Assembly (NCBI GenBank): GCA_034439915.1
Contig: JAWXBI010000273.1
Coordinates: forward strand, 1-45,247
Origin: JADJLQ01 sp034439915
Lineage (GTDB): Bacteria; Bacteroidota; Bacteroidia; Chitinophagales; Saprospiraceae
Length of the DNA: 45,247 bases
Reading direction: 5' to 3'
Positions 33,301-39,928 of the stretch are shown here, one piece after another (position 1 is the first letter of the stretch; the number at the start of each line of letters is the position of its first letter). The translations under genes and the position numbers were made by a program. The notes below the pieces were generated by a model, which worked only from the letters and a program-made list of their open reading frames with translations, was not told the origin of the DNA and made no database searches.

Positions 33301-34021
33301 CCCTGATCGTGGTAATAAAATTTGCACTGAGCACATAACAATCTGACGCTAATGCAGAGGAAATATTGGATCCAATACTGCCGGTATAATTACCGATAAA
33401 GCTCATTGCATACGTTTTACACACGTTACAGTTGAGTTGGTCTCCATCAAAAACCGGTAGGTCCGTTGACCAAACGATTTTGTTTTCTTCGTTGACGACG
33501 AGGTATTTGATTTTGGTCCGGGTCGGGAAGCTGGCTTCAACATAAATAGAATCCGGTTTGGAATCCGGTGCACATATAAAACCAGGTAACAAGTCGATGT
33601 TATTGATAATGGGAGCAATCGGATACTCCTGGATTACGGTAATATAATTGGTCGATCGCGCATAACACAAATCGGTGATCCTGGCGCTGAGGATGGGTAG
33701 GCCGATCACTTTATTTATTGAACCTTTATATGAAAACCCATAGACATGGAATTCTGCACCGGGTAACCCGTTAAAGTCCAATAATCCACTGGTTGAAAGG
33801 CGGACAATAGTGTCGTTTTTATTGGTGATAGCGAATAAAAAAGGCGTTGAGAAAGTATAGGGCCGGAATGATAAGATATCGGGTTTGCCATCGGGGCAAA
33901 TATAAAGGAGGGTATCTCCTGAGAAAGTCTGTATCCTTTTACCCGATACACATTGGGCCTGGCTATGGTAGGCCATGACCATAAAAAGGCAATAGCATAT
34001 AGCCTTAACAACTAATTTCAT
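30335..34021 (-). CDS. Giant T9SS surface protein with 10 tandem ~110-aa repeats
   Basis: 1228-aa predicted secreted protein. Signal peptide MKLVVKAICYCLFMVMAYHS-QAQ (residues 1-23). Residues ~24-1128 are ten copies of the same repeat seen in the adjacent 1025-aa protein, 109-113 residues each. Landmarks recur in order: GGxI, first Cys (e.g. LFIC, YFLC, ATIC), a strand ending (F/Y)(L/V)(I/L)TD, the central (R/K)(I/V)(Y/W)G(I/L)(S/T)YTG, and a closing (G/D)C(F/Y)xLSxNxIxV. Residues 1129-1228 form the T9SS type A sorting domain (FPNPAKQEVFLQF ... SPGIYFIIFKNG ... DRVKLVVAK). The two-Cys beta pattern suggests an Ig-like, disulfide-stabilised rod; this is inference. A strong terminator follows. 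No promoter consensus was recognised upstream. Confidence 0.86.
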   Translation of the reverse strand: MKLVVKAICYCLFMVMAYHSQAQCVSGKRIQTFSGDTLLYICPDGKPDILSFRPYTFSTPFLFAITNKNDTIVRLSTSGLLDFNGLPGAEFHVYGFSYKGSINKVIGLPILSARITDLCYARSTNYITVIQEYPIAPIINNIDLLPGFICAPDSKPDSIYVEASFPTRTKIKYLVVNEENKIVWSTDLPVFDGDQLNCNVCKTYAMSFIGNYTGSIGSNISSALASDCYVLSANFITTIRDLPRGGKIQFLEGQDDLFICSSSTKSQVLSTQLVNNSAGYTRTVFTDTLNRVLAVAESASIPVEALSAGTCRIWGLTFTGKLTEGFLGQNINTMTWSDDCFAITENALTVVKALPDGGQPRFLNLPDSQYICKDLSADFIHLASPNSKGQDRLWVITDNNGTVQTWSDSVAYDFNNLPIGPWRIYHLGYTGILTLTIGQSIAAPASDDCFDYSDQFLTILIDIPKTGTLQFADQTTEKFYCATDTGELSVEISWSGTGFLPATLFLTDTQDRFITLFSGKSLDISALNNGVYRVYGISYTGQLNLTSGSVINRSNLSSGCAQLSESLTVIKDEAIAGSISLEDGKDTLRLCTSQAVVSIRFKSLLQHNSFFTYILTTDKDTVIRVLERDTLHLNTPLKGICKIWGLAYTGEILIQPGDHIKNGVLATGCANVSSNPVILIKDEPIGGRISLASGDTTYTICHKDGWPDFIPLKTTSQTFLEYQYVLADGDDKILAFHAEQINFETLPPGTKKIFGVSYLGSVLVKIGDTLTRLPFAADCFQWSENSIQVFADELSAGTIKTNRNVTLLNYCINESGLDTVYLSKNGATPGVNYIYVGIQSDTLKYISTSGLIINQQIPSGTLQVFGMAYRGNFTTAIGSKVSESRLADSCFNISANSITIHKYAPNAGTVSSGGGIKDYFLCPQDGQSDFISVVSSGEVPLPYAYIITSAAGDILGWSFDASFDLDTFSLGFCKIYGISYTGSLQLLGKTILSDGLSTGCFAISTDFISVYKANADAGRISLTNGDTTATICVEDLGKDTLLFTHTGNTGLKYAFLITDQNNRLQSIIEQSSAGFDFNGADPGVSRIYGVSYGGLLSVFRNDNVTSTILASGCYDLSSNFITLQKVNSGPSCKTSGVDGSSPAFLSIFPNPAKQEVFLQFRNKSLQGGKPAISLISLAGGFQQKINLPIGGIDNEQVRVDISALSPGIYFIIFKNGYIFDRVKLVVAK
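30638..33952 (-). repeat. Ten tandem ~110-residue protein repeats within the 1228-aa protein
   Basis: Repeats start near residues 24, 135, 244, 356, 465, 575, 685, 795, 906 and 1016. Most borders read (D/E)xP or P followed by xGG/xAG. Nearly every copy keeps two Cys about 75-80 residues apart, the second in (G/D/S)C(F/Y/A). Divergence between copies is high, so the array is ancient. Confidence 0.86.
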
Positions 34022-34534
34022 AAAATAGGTTTTGTTTTAATTAGTAAAATCTGAATACATCGGGGTTAACAAAAAAATTCACACTTCAATAACATGCAAA
34101 ACCATGGTTAAAGAAAAAATTTATCTATTTATAAATCAATTCCTTAAGACCTGTTTTACCTGGCGCTTTATGCGCGCCTTAATATTTCTTTGCATTTGCT
34201 TAACCCCCCAGAATGCATATCCAAAGGCAAAGTAAGAATATGATGTTGATACATTTAGTTAAGACAAATACATATTAAATTCACACATATATTAGTAACA
34301 AATAATGTAACTAAAGGAGGTAAAAGCAACACGACGGCAATGATCAACTCATTGGAATCTATCAGCGTCAACTCGATTTAGATAATTTTATTGCCATACA
34401 AAAATTAAATAAATAAAATTTTATAAAGGGCACTTCAATCGGTGAGGTTGGACGCCTAAACCAGTGCGTTCGTCTATTCCCCACGGATATCCTAAAACGG
34501 GCACCCTGCTTTCCGATATCTTTGTGTCCGAATT
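34022..34534. other. 513-bp AT-rich spacer between divergent genes
   Basis: No credible gene was found here. It holds a small GC-rich hairpin GGCGC/GCGCC (34163-34167 with 34175-34179), an AAAGGAGG sequence at 34313-34320 that resembles a Shine-Dalgarno site but precedes only a 13-codon frame 19 bases away, an inverted repeat GGCAAT/ATTGCC (34336-34341 and 34390-34395) and a direct repeat TCAACTC (34344 and 34368). The promoter of the metallophosphoesterase is at its right end. Confidence 0.5.
34517..34524 (+). promoter_or_regulatory. -7 promoter box of the membrane metallophosphoesterase gene
   Basis: TATCTTTG fits TAnnTTTG exactly and ends 10 bases before ATG 34535, implying a very short leader. 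No -33 element is apparent. Confidence 0.5.
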
Positions 34535-35770
34535 ATGACAACCCGTTTTCTTATACTTATTTTGTTATTGATAGGGATTGACCTATACAGTTTCCAATGG
34601 CTTAGACACCTTACCCAACATCTCAGTGCATCCTGGAAATGGGGTGCCTACGCTTTTTTCTGGGCAGGTAGCCTGATCACCCTGGTTTTATTGTTGTTTA
34701 CTTTTATCGGGCAAACGGATAAAATCCCTCCCAACCTGCTGCTCTACCTCAGGGCTTTTGCTTTTATCAGTTATTTTTCAAAGTTGGCCAGCCTGCCGGT
34801 ATTATTGATTGATGATTTGAGACGGGGAGCAGGACAGTTGTTAAACATGTTTCGTCCATCTTATGCCTTTAGCCCCTCCCGATCTAAATTTTTATCTGCT
34901 TTTAGCGCCTTACTGGCGGGAATACCCTTTGTTACCCTCTTGCATGGCATGGCCCGAAATGCATACCGGTATAAAATACATAAAGTAAAAATCCCGGTCA
35001 GAAACCTTCCACCGGCGTTGGAAGGCCTTCACATCGTTCAGATTTCGGATATTCACTCCGGCAGCTTTACCAGTAAGGAACCTATTATGAAGAGTGTGGA
35101 ACTGGTTTCCGGGCTTAAGCCAGACCTTATATTTTTCACCGGTGACCTCGTTAATTCGAGGGCAACTGAAATTGAGCCTTACCTGGATATCTTTTCCAAC
35201 ATGAAAGGAAAACATGGAAGTTATTCCGTCCTCGGCAATCATGATTATGGTGACTATGTCCAATGGGAGGATGACAGCAGCAAACAAGCCAACCTCGAAA
35301 AATTAAAATCCCATCATGCTGCTATGGGATGGAAACTGCTACTCAACCAGCATGATGAAATCCAGGTCAACGGCCACACGATCAGTATCATCGGCGTTGA
35401 AAACTTTTCAGCATCCAAAAGATTCTCCAAGTACGGCAACTTGTCCAAAGCGTATGAAGGAATCTCAAAAGACAGTTTAAAATTATTATTATCCCATGAT
35501 CCAAGTCATTGGGAATATGAAGTCACCACACAATATCCGGATATCAGCCTGACTTGTTCAGGACATACGCATGGTTTTCAGTTTGGTATAGAGATTCCTG
35601 GCTACTTCAGGTGGAGTCCCAGTCAATATGTATATAAACAATGGGCGGGGCTGTATCAACAGGGATTACAATATCTTTATGTCAACCGGGGATTTGGATT
35701 TCTGGCTTATCCCGGGCGGGTAGGTATCTTACCTGAAATTACTTCTTTTGAACTGACCGCCGCAGTCTGA
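34535..35770 (+). CDS. Membrane-anchored metallophosphoesterase (YkuE/YaeI-like)
   Basis: 411-aa protein with an N-terminal membrane region of about four helices (residues ~3-20, 36-58, 68-92, 118-137) followed by a calcineurin-like phosphoesterase domain. Metal-ligand motifs are in order: IVQISDIHSG (Asp172, His174), FTGDLVNS (Asp204), VLGNHDYGDY (Asn235, His236), LLLSHDPSHWE and CSGHTHGFQFG. YkuE/YaeI-type enzymes with such a membrane domain are thought to cleave phosphodiester or lipid pyrophosphate bonds near the membrane; the substrate here is unknown. ATG 34535 is 10 bases after a perfect -7 box. Catalytic-domain topology (cytoplasmic or periplasmic) is not decided by the sequence. Confidence 0.87.
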   Translation: MTTRFLILILLLIGIDLYSFQWLRHLTQHLSASWKWGAYAFFWAGSLITLVLLLFTFIGQTDKIPPNLLLYLRAFAFISYFSKLASLPVLLIDDLRRGAGQLLNMFRPSYAFSPSRSKFLSAFSALLAGIPFVTLLHGMARNAYRYKIHKVKIPVRNLPPALEGLHIVQISDIHSGSFTSKEPIMKSVELVSGLKPDLIFFTGDLVNSRATEIEPYLDIFSNMKGKHGSYSVLGNHDYGDYVQWEDDSSKQANLEKLKSHHAAMGWKLLLNQHDEIQVNGHTISIIGVENFSASKRFSKYGNLSKAYEGISKDSLKLLLSHDPSHWEYEVTTQYPDISLTCSGHTHGFQFGIEIPGYFRWSPSQYVYKQWAGLYQQGLQYLYVNRGFGFLAYPGRVGILPEITSFELTAAV

Positions 35771-35802
35771 TCCAGGTTTTTTATTCATTGGAATCAGCAC
35801 CA

Positions 35803-35826
35803 TAATTTTGTTTTCAATTATTTTTG
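35803..35826 (+). promoter_or_regulatory. Two overlapping candidate -7 boxes upstream of the small lipoprotein gene
   Basis: TAATTTTG (35803-35810) and TATTTTTG (35819-35826) both fit TAnnTTTG exactly. The second is only four bases from ATG 35831 and would initiate inside the codon region, so the first is the better candidate. Confidence 0.4.
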
Positions 35827-35830
35827 TTAC

Positions 35831-36193
35831 ATGCGCTCACTACCCGTTTTAGTTATAATTTTTGTAATTGGCTGTAAATCGGAGCCCCCGACCTACGAAA
35901 AAAACAAAATCCTCGGCCGGTGGATGGTCATCGAAGCGCATCGGAATAACCGACCCACCCAAACGGTCAATGGGGCAATCTTCTCCATTTCAAACCTGGA
36001 ATTGCAGCACAACCTGTATGGCGCAGACTCAACCTATGCCATTACCTGGGGAAAAGAAGCTATTCTTACTTCCGGTTCTAGCTATAAAATTGAATCCCAG
36101 CAGGATTCCATGTTGGTTTTGTTTACTACCCTGCAAGAATACCCCTTCAGGCTTTCTCTCAAAAAAATAAATTTTATTCAAACGGAAGAGTAA
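35831..36193 (+). CDS. Small hypothetical lipoprotein
   Basis: 120-aa protein with a hydrophobic N-terminus and lipobox-like VIIFVIGCKSEPP, so Cys15 is probably lipidated. The remainder (ILGRWMVIEAHRNNRPTQTV ... YAITWGKEAILTSGSSYKIE ... LVLFTTLQEYPFRLSLKKI) alternates beta strands and begins with the G-x-W pattern of lipocalin-like domains common in small Bacteroidota lipoproteins. I recognise no specific family. It follows the metallophosphoesterase by 60 bases but has its own promoter candidates. Convergent with the next gene, 14 bases away. Confidence 0.72.
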   Translation: MRSLPVLVIIFVIGCKSEPPTYEKNKILGRWMVIEAHRNNRPTQTVNGAIFSISNLELQHNLYGADSTYAITWGKEAILTSGSSYKIESQQDSMLVLFTTLQEYPFRLSLKKINFIQTEE

Positions 36194-36207
36194 CACGCCA
36201 AAGCGCG

Positions 36208-36492
36208 TCAGAATATGGGTTTCATCCAATCCATCTTGCCCTCTTTAAAAATCCAGAATAACACCGAAATCCCTACCGGCACCAGTATACTGATCCATAA
36301 TAAAGGATAATACCAAAATGGTACATTGGCATATTCTAAACGGTCCGCAATCCAGGAGATCACCAGTATAGCCAGGGTAATTAGGGCAATGGCGGCGCTC
36401 AGCAACAACGCCGTATAGTCATGTATTAGCCATATTAAAGTATAGCATACACCCTGGATCAGGGTGATCAAAACTAAATGTTCTTTGTTCAT
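36208..36492 (-). CDS. Small hypothetical membrane protein
   Basis: 94-aa protein with three predicted membrane helices: LVLITLIQGVCYTLIWLIHD, ALLLSAAIALITLAILVISW and YPLLWISILVPVGISVLFWI. The charged C-terminal tail (FKEGKMDWMKPIF) probably lies in the cytoplasm. No family recognised and no catalytic motif. ATG 36492 is the first start; the 200 bases between it and topA contain the topA promoter on the other strand. It stands alone, convergent with the small lipoprotein gene. Confidence 0.65.
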   Translation of the reverse strand: MNKEHLVLITLIQGVCYTLIWLIHDYTALLLSAAIALITLAILVISWIADRLEYANVPFWYYPLLWISILVPVGISVLFWIFKEGKMDWMKPIF

Positions 36493-36651
36493 TTCACTTC
36501 AACATCAATCCATTTAACCAAACAAAACGATTAGCATGACTGTTTCAATAACATTATTTTCATTGCGAAAAAACATATGGCAAATTGACTTTTATCATGC
36601 CGGTTATTCTGTGGTATTTGACCTGTCCGGATACAAAATATAAAATATTTA

Positions 36652-36659
36652 TAGTTTTG
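36652..36659 (+). promoter_or_regulatory. -7 promoter box of topA
   Basis: TAGTTTTG fits TAnnTTTG exactly and is followed by GCACCCTAA, so that 36655-36667 is identical over 13 bases to the rplS promoter start region. ATG 36692 is 32 bases downstream. Confidence 0.55.
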
Positions 36660-36691
36660 CACCCTAATTTAATCCGTGATTAAACATAGCT

Positions 36692-39316
36692 ATGAGTAAA
36701 AAGTTATTGATTGTAGAGTCTCCGGCCAAAGCCAAAACGATCGAAAAGTTCCTCGGAGAGGACTATCAGGTCAAATCGAGCTTTGGGCATGTTCGTGACC
36801 TGGAGAAAGGTAAGAAAGGGATTGAGATTGAAAATAATTTTCAACCGAATTACATCATCAGTCCGGAAAAAATAAAAGTTGTAAAAGAGTTAAGGGATAC
36901 TGCTAAAAAAGCATCGGAAGTATGGCTCGCTACGGACGAAGACCGTGAAGGGGAAGCTATTGCCTGGCATTTATGTGAAGTGCTCGGACTGGATGCCAGA
37001 CAAACAAAAAGGATTGTTTTTCATGAAATCACCAAATCCGCTATTCAGAATGCCGTCTTAAATCCCCGTCGGGTTGATCTTGACCTCGTCAATGCTCAAC
37101 AGGCACGCAGGGTATTGGATCGATTGGTGGGTTTTGAATTATCAGAATTATTGTGGAGAAAAATAAAAAACAATTTATCCGCCGGCCGTGTCCAATCCGT
37201 TGCAGTCAAACTGGTGGTCGAACGTGAACGGGAAATAAGAAGTTTTGCCATCACCCCATTTTTTAAAGTCACTGCCCTCTTTAAGGCACAGGATGCAGAA
37301 AATAAAACCTACACCATTAAAGCAGAAAGGCCTGATCGTTTTGACCAAAAGCTGGATGCTCGCACTTTTTTAAATTCCTGCCTGAGTGCCCGTTTTAATA
37401 TACAGAGTATCGATATCAAACCGTTGAGGCGAAAACCGGCTGCTCCTTTTATTACTTCTACGCTGCAACAGGAAGCCAGCCGTAAATTCGGATTTTCGGT
37501 ATCGCGGACGATGGTGACTGCCCAAAGGCTTTACGAACAAGGATGGATTACCTATATGAGGACTGATTCTACCGCGCTAAGCACCCTGGCCGTCCAACAA
37601 ATCGTGGAAGAGATAGAAAAAAATTATGGCAAAGCTTATGTAGAACGGCGGGTGTATAAAAGCAAGTCAGCCAATGCGCAGGAAGCCCACGAAGCAATCC
37701 GACCTTCTTATTTTAACCGGATAGAAGTGTCTGCTATCCGGGATGAACAAAGACTTTACGAACTTATATGGAAAAGAACACTCGCCTCCCAAATGGCGGA
37801 TGCCGAATTGGAAAAAACAATTGTAAAAATCGGTATCTCTACCCTACCCTTTGAAATCTTACAAGCAGAAGGAGAAACCCTCAAGTTTGATGGATTTTTG
37901 AAAGTGTATCTCGAATCGGAAGACGAAGAAGATGATAACCACGATGAATCCATATTGCCTCCTTTACACCGGGGACAAACTTTAGACCTGAAGAAAATGG
38001 AAGCTGTCCAGCGCTTTACTCGACCCCCATCCCGGTTTACTGAAGCTATGCTGGTAAAAAAATTGGAAGAACTGGGCATCGGCCGCCCATCCACATATGC
38101 ACCAACTATTTCTAAAATCATGGAGCCCGGCAGAGGATATGTGATAAAAGAACAAAGAGAGGGCACCGAAAGGAAGTTTGAAGTGCTGACGCTCGAAAAT
38201 GGGGTGATCCGTGAACATTTGGATTCAGAAATCACAGGGGCATCTAAAAATCATCTGTTCCCCTCTGATATGGGTATGCTGGTGGTGGATTACCTGTCAA
38301 AAAATTTTGACGGAATAATGAATTATAGTTTTACCGCAGAAATAGAAAAGCAGTTTGACATCATCGCTGAAGGGAAAATGGAATGGCACGAGATGATAGC
38401 TACATTTTATCATCCATTTCATAAAAAACTGGAAGATACGATTCAAAATACAGGGAGGGAAAGTGGCAAAAGGGTGTTGGGCAAAGATCCAAAATCCGGG
38501 CGCTCTGTTTTTGTCCGGATGTCCCGATTTGGTCCGGTGGTCCAGATCGGTGAAACGGAGGAACTCAAAGAGGATGAAAAACCGGAATTTTCCAATCTTA
38601 AACCCGGTCAATCCATGGAAAATATTTCTTTTGAGGATGCCATGGAATTGTTTAAACTGCCAAGGTCCCTGGGCGAATACGATGGGAAAGAAGTCATTAT
38701 TGGACAGGGACGCTTTGGACCCTATGTTAAATTTGATGAAGGGTTTATTTCGATCCCTAAAGGAGAAGACCCACTCGCCGTTACCATGGATCAGGCGGTG
38801 GAATGGATTGAAGCAAAACGAATCGAAAACGCCCCCTTAGCCTTTTATAAAGAAAAACCGATCACCAAAGGCAAGGGCCGGTTTGGGCCTTTTGTAAAAT
38901 GGAATGATTTATTTGTCAATGTTCCGGCCAAAATAGACTTCGAAAACCTGGAACCCAGAGCTGCCATAGAACTCGTAAAAATCAAAGAAGAAAAAGAAGC
39001 AAAACGGTTTATTCACAATTGGGAGGAAGAGAAAATCAGTGTCCAGAACGGACGCTGGGGACCGACCATGCACTTTGGAAAAAAATATTACAATTTTCCC
39101 AAGGATAAAGATGGCAAAAGGATTACTATTGAAGAAGCCGCTAACTATACCCTGGCACAGGTAAAAGCATTAATCGAGGCCGCAGATCCTCAGGCTTTTC
39201 AGAAAAAATCAAAAGCCGCAAAAAAACCAAAATCCGCTGCCACAAAAAAAACAGGGACTGCGAAAAAAGCTGGCCCTACTAAAAAAATAACTATTAAAGC
39301 CAAAGCCCTATCTTAA
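36692..39316 (+). CDS. topA: DNA topoisomerase I (type IA)
   Basis: Relaxes negative supercoils through a covalent 5'-phosphotyrosine intermediate. The 874-aa protein opens with the Toprim domain (LLIVESPAKAKTIEKFLG; acidic motif TDEDREGEAIAWHL). The active-site Tyr288 lies in GWITYMRTDS; ELGIGRPSTYAPTISKIM is the conserved central region. In place of C4 zinc fingers the C-terminus has four topoisomerase C-terminal repeats, each with the core GR(F/W)GP (...MSRFGPVVQIGE, GQGRFGPYVKFD, GKGRFGPFVKWN, QNGRWGPTMHFG), followed by a Lys/Ala-rich tail that resembles histone H1-like DNA-binding extensions. This zinc-finger-free arrangement is usual in Bacteroidota. ATG 36692 begins the standard TopA N-terminus. 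Confidence 0.97.
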   Translation: MSKKLLIVESPAKAKTIEKFLGEDYQVKSSFGHVRDLEKGKKGIEIENNFQPNYIISPEKIKVVKELRDTAKKASEVWLATDEDREGEAIAWHLCEVLGLDARQTKRIVFHEITKSAIQNAVLNPRRVDLDLVNAQQARRVLDRLVGFELSELLWRKIKNNLSAGRVQSVAVKLVVEREREIRSFAITPFFKVTALFKAQDAENKTYTIKAERPDRFDQKLDARTFLNSCLSARFNIQSIDIKPLRRKPAAPFITSTLQQEASRKFGFSVSRTMVTAQRLYEQGWITYMRTDSTALSTLAVQQIVEEIEKNYGKAYVERRVYKSKSANAQEAHEAIRPSYFNRIEVSAIRDEQRLYELIWKRTLASQMADAELEKTIVKIGISTLPFEILQAEGETLKFDGFLKVYLESEDEEDDNHDESILPPLHRGQTLDLKKMEAVQRFTRPPSRFTEAMLVKKLEELGIGRPSTYAPTISKIMEPGRGYVIKEQREGTERKFEVLTLENGVIREHLDSEITGASKNHLFPSDMGMLVVDYLSKNFDGIMNYSFTAEIEKQFDIIAEGKMEWHEMIATFYHPFHKKLEDTIQNTGRESGKRVLGKDPKSGRSVFVRMSRFGPVVQIGETEELKEDEKPEFSNLKPGQSMENISFEDAMELFKLPRSLGEYDGKEVIIGQGRFGPYVKFDEGFISIPKGEDPLAVTMDQAVEWIEAKRIENAPLAFYKEKPITKGKGRFGPFVKWNDLFVNVPAKIDFENLEPRAAIELVKIKEEKEAKRFIHNWEEEKISVQNGRWGPTMHFGKKYYNFPKDKDGKRITIEEAANYTLAQVKALIEAADPQAFQKKSKAAKKPKSAATKKTGTAKKAGPTKKITIKAKALS

Positions 39317-39325
39317 GCATCCTAT

Positions 39326-39901
39326 TTAATTGACTTGCTGTGGTTTGGACATGATCCTGGAAAGCCTCATTTGAATGTGGTTGTCATTATACTTTGGGGT
39401 TCCTACTAAAATGAGCATATCGTTGTTGAATTTGGATTGCCACTCACTTTTCTTTTCGCTGGCCTCTCTCGGCATCAGTTCAATAAACCCCAGATTATCA
39501 ACGGTATAGTTACCCCTGGAAGTGACCTTGCTGTAGGTGCCCTTTTCGTATTTTCCATTGTCATAAAATTGAATCCAAAATCCTGCCATTTCCTCCGGAG
39601 TGATGTTTTTTGACCCCTCAATCCCACCGTCAAATTTCCAAAATTTATTGCTGAGGTCTTTGATCAGTATGGTATCAAAACGGCTGTATTTATTCCTGGC
39701 CATGGCATCGGGGTTATTAAAGCTGGAAGGTACCGGGACTATAGGTTTGGTAGCATTAGCTGACTCCGGAATTACAGCATTGACACCTGAGGTATCTTTT
39801 TTGGAAAACATATCCTCCGATGTTTTGGAATCCGATTTACAGAAAGCAAACGCAAAAGTCAGGATTAAAATAAAATAACCAAATTTGTTGAAGTTCATCA
39901 T
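39326..39901 (-). CDS. Hypothetical lipoprotein
   Basis: About 191 aa from ATG 39901 (Met-Met-Asn; ATG 39898 equally possible). A hydrophobic N-terminus ends in the lipobox-like TFAFAFCKSDSK, then a Ser/Thr/Pro-rich linker, then a ~110-residue beta-rich domain (KFWKFDGGIEGSKNITPEEM ... WIQFYDNGKYEKGTYSKV ... GNYTVDNLGFIELMP) that resembles lipocalin-like stress or sensor lipoproteins; family not identified. The frame continues to ATG 39934, but this overlaps tilS and lies upstream of a perfect -7 box (39921-39928), so the longer start is rejected. Convergent with topA, nine bases from its stop. Confidence 0.72.
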   Translation of the reverse strand: MMNFNKFGYFILILTFAFAFCKSDSKTSEDMFSKKDTSGVNAVIPESANATKPIVPVPSSFNNPDAMARNKYSRFDTILIKDLSNKFWKFDGGIEGSKNITPEEMAGFWIQFYDNGKYEKGTYSKVTSRGNYTVDNLGFIELMPREASEKKSEWQSKFNNDMLILVGTPKYNDNHIQMRLSRIMSKPQQVN

Positions 39902-39920
39902 ATGATCGTTTTTGAAAACG

Positions 39921-39928
39921 CAAAAATA
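39921..39928 (-). promoter_or_regulatory. -7 promoter box of the lipoprotein gene divergent from tilS
   Basis: The minus strand reads TATTTTTG, an exact TAnnTTTG match, 19 bases before ATG 39901. The box overlaps the first base of the tilS start codon on the other strand, so transcription from the two promoters may interfere. Confidence 0.45.

Noticed and set aside
27103..34021. Possibility that the tandem repeats form a CRISPR or satellite array
   Set aside because: Similarity is at protein level only, period is ~330 bases, and the copies are strongly diverged in DNA; there are no short identical repeats or spacers.
34340..34381. 13-codon frame after AAAGGAGG in the large spacer, as a possible leader peptide
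   Set aside because: The Shine-Dalgarno-like site is 19 bases from the ATG, too far, and Bacteroidota rarely use such sites. It ends far from the next gene.
37756..38235. 159-codon minus-strand frame inside topA
   Set aside because: Ser/Phe-rich shadow of the conserved TopA coding sequence with no independent evidence.
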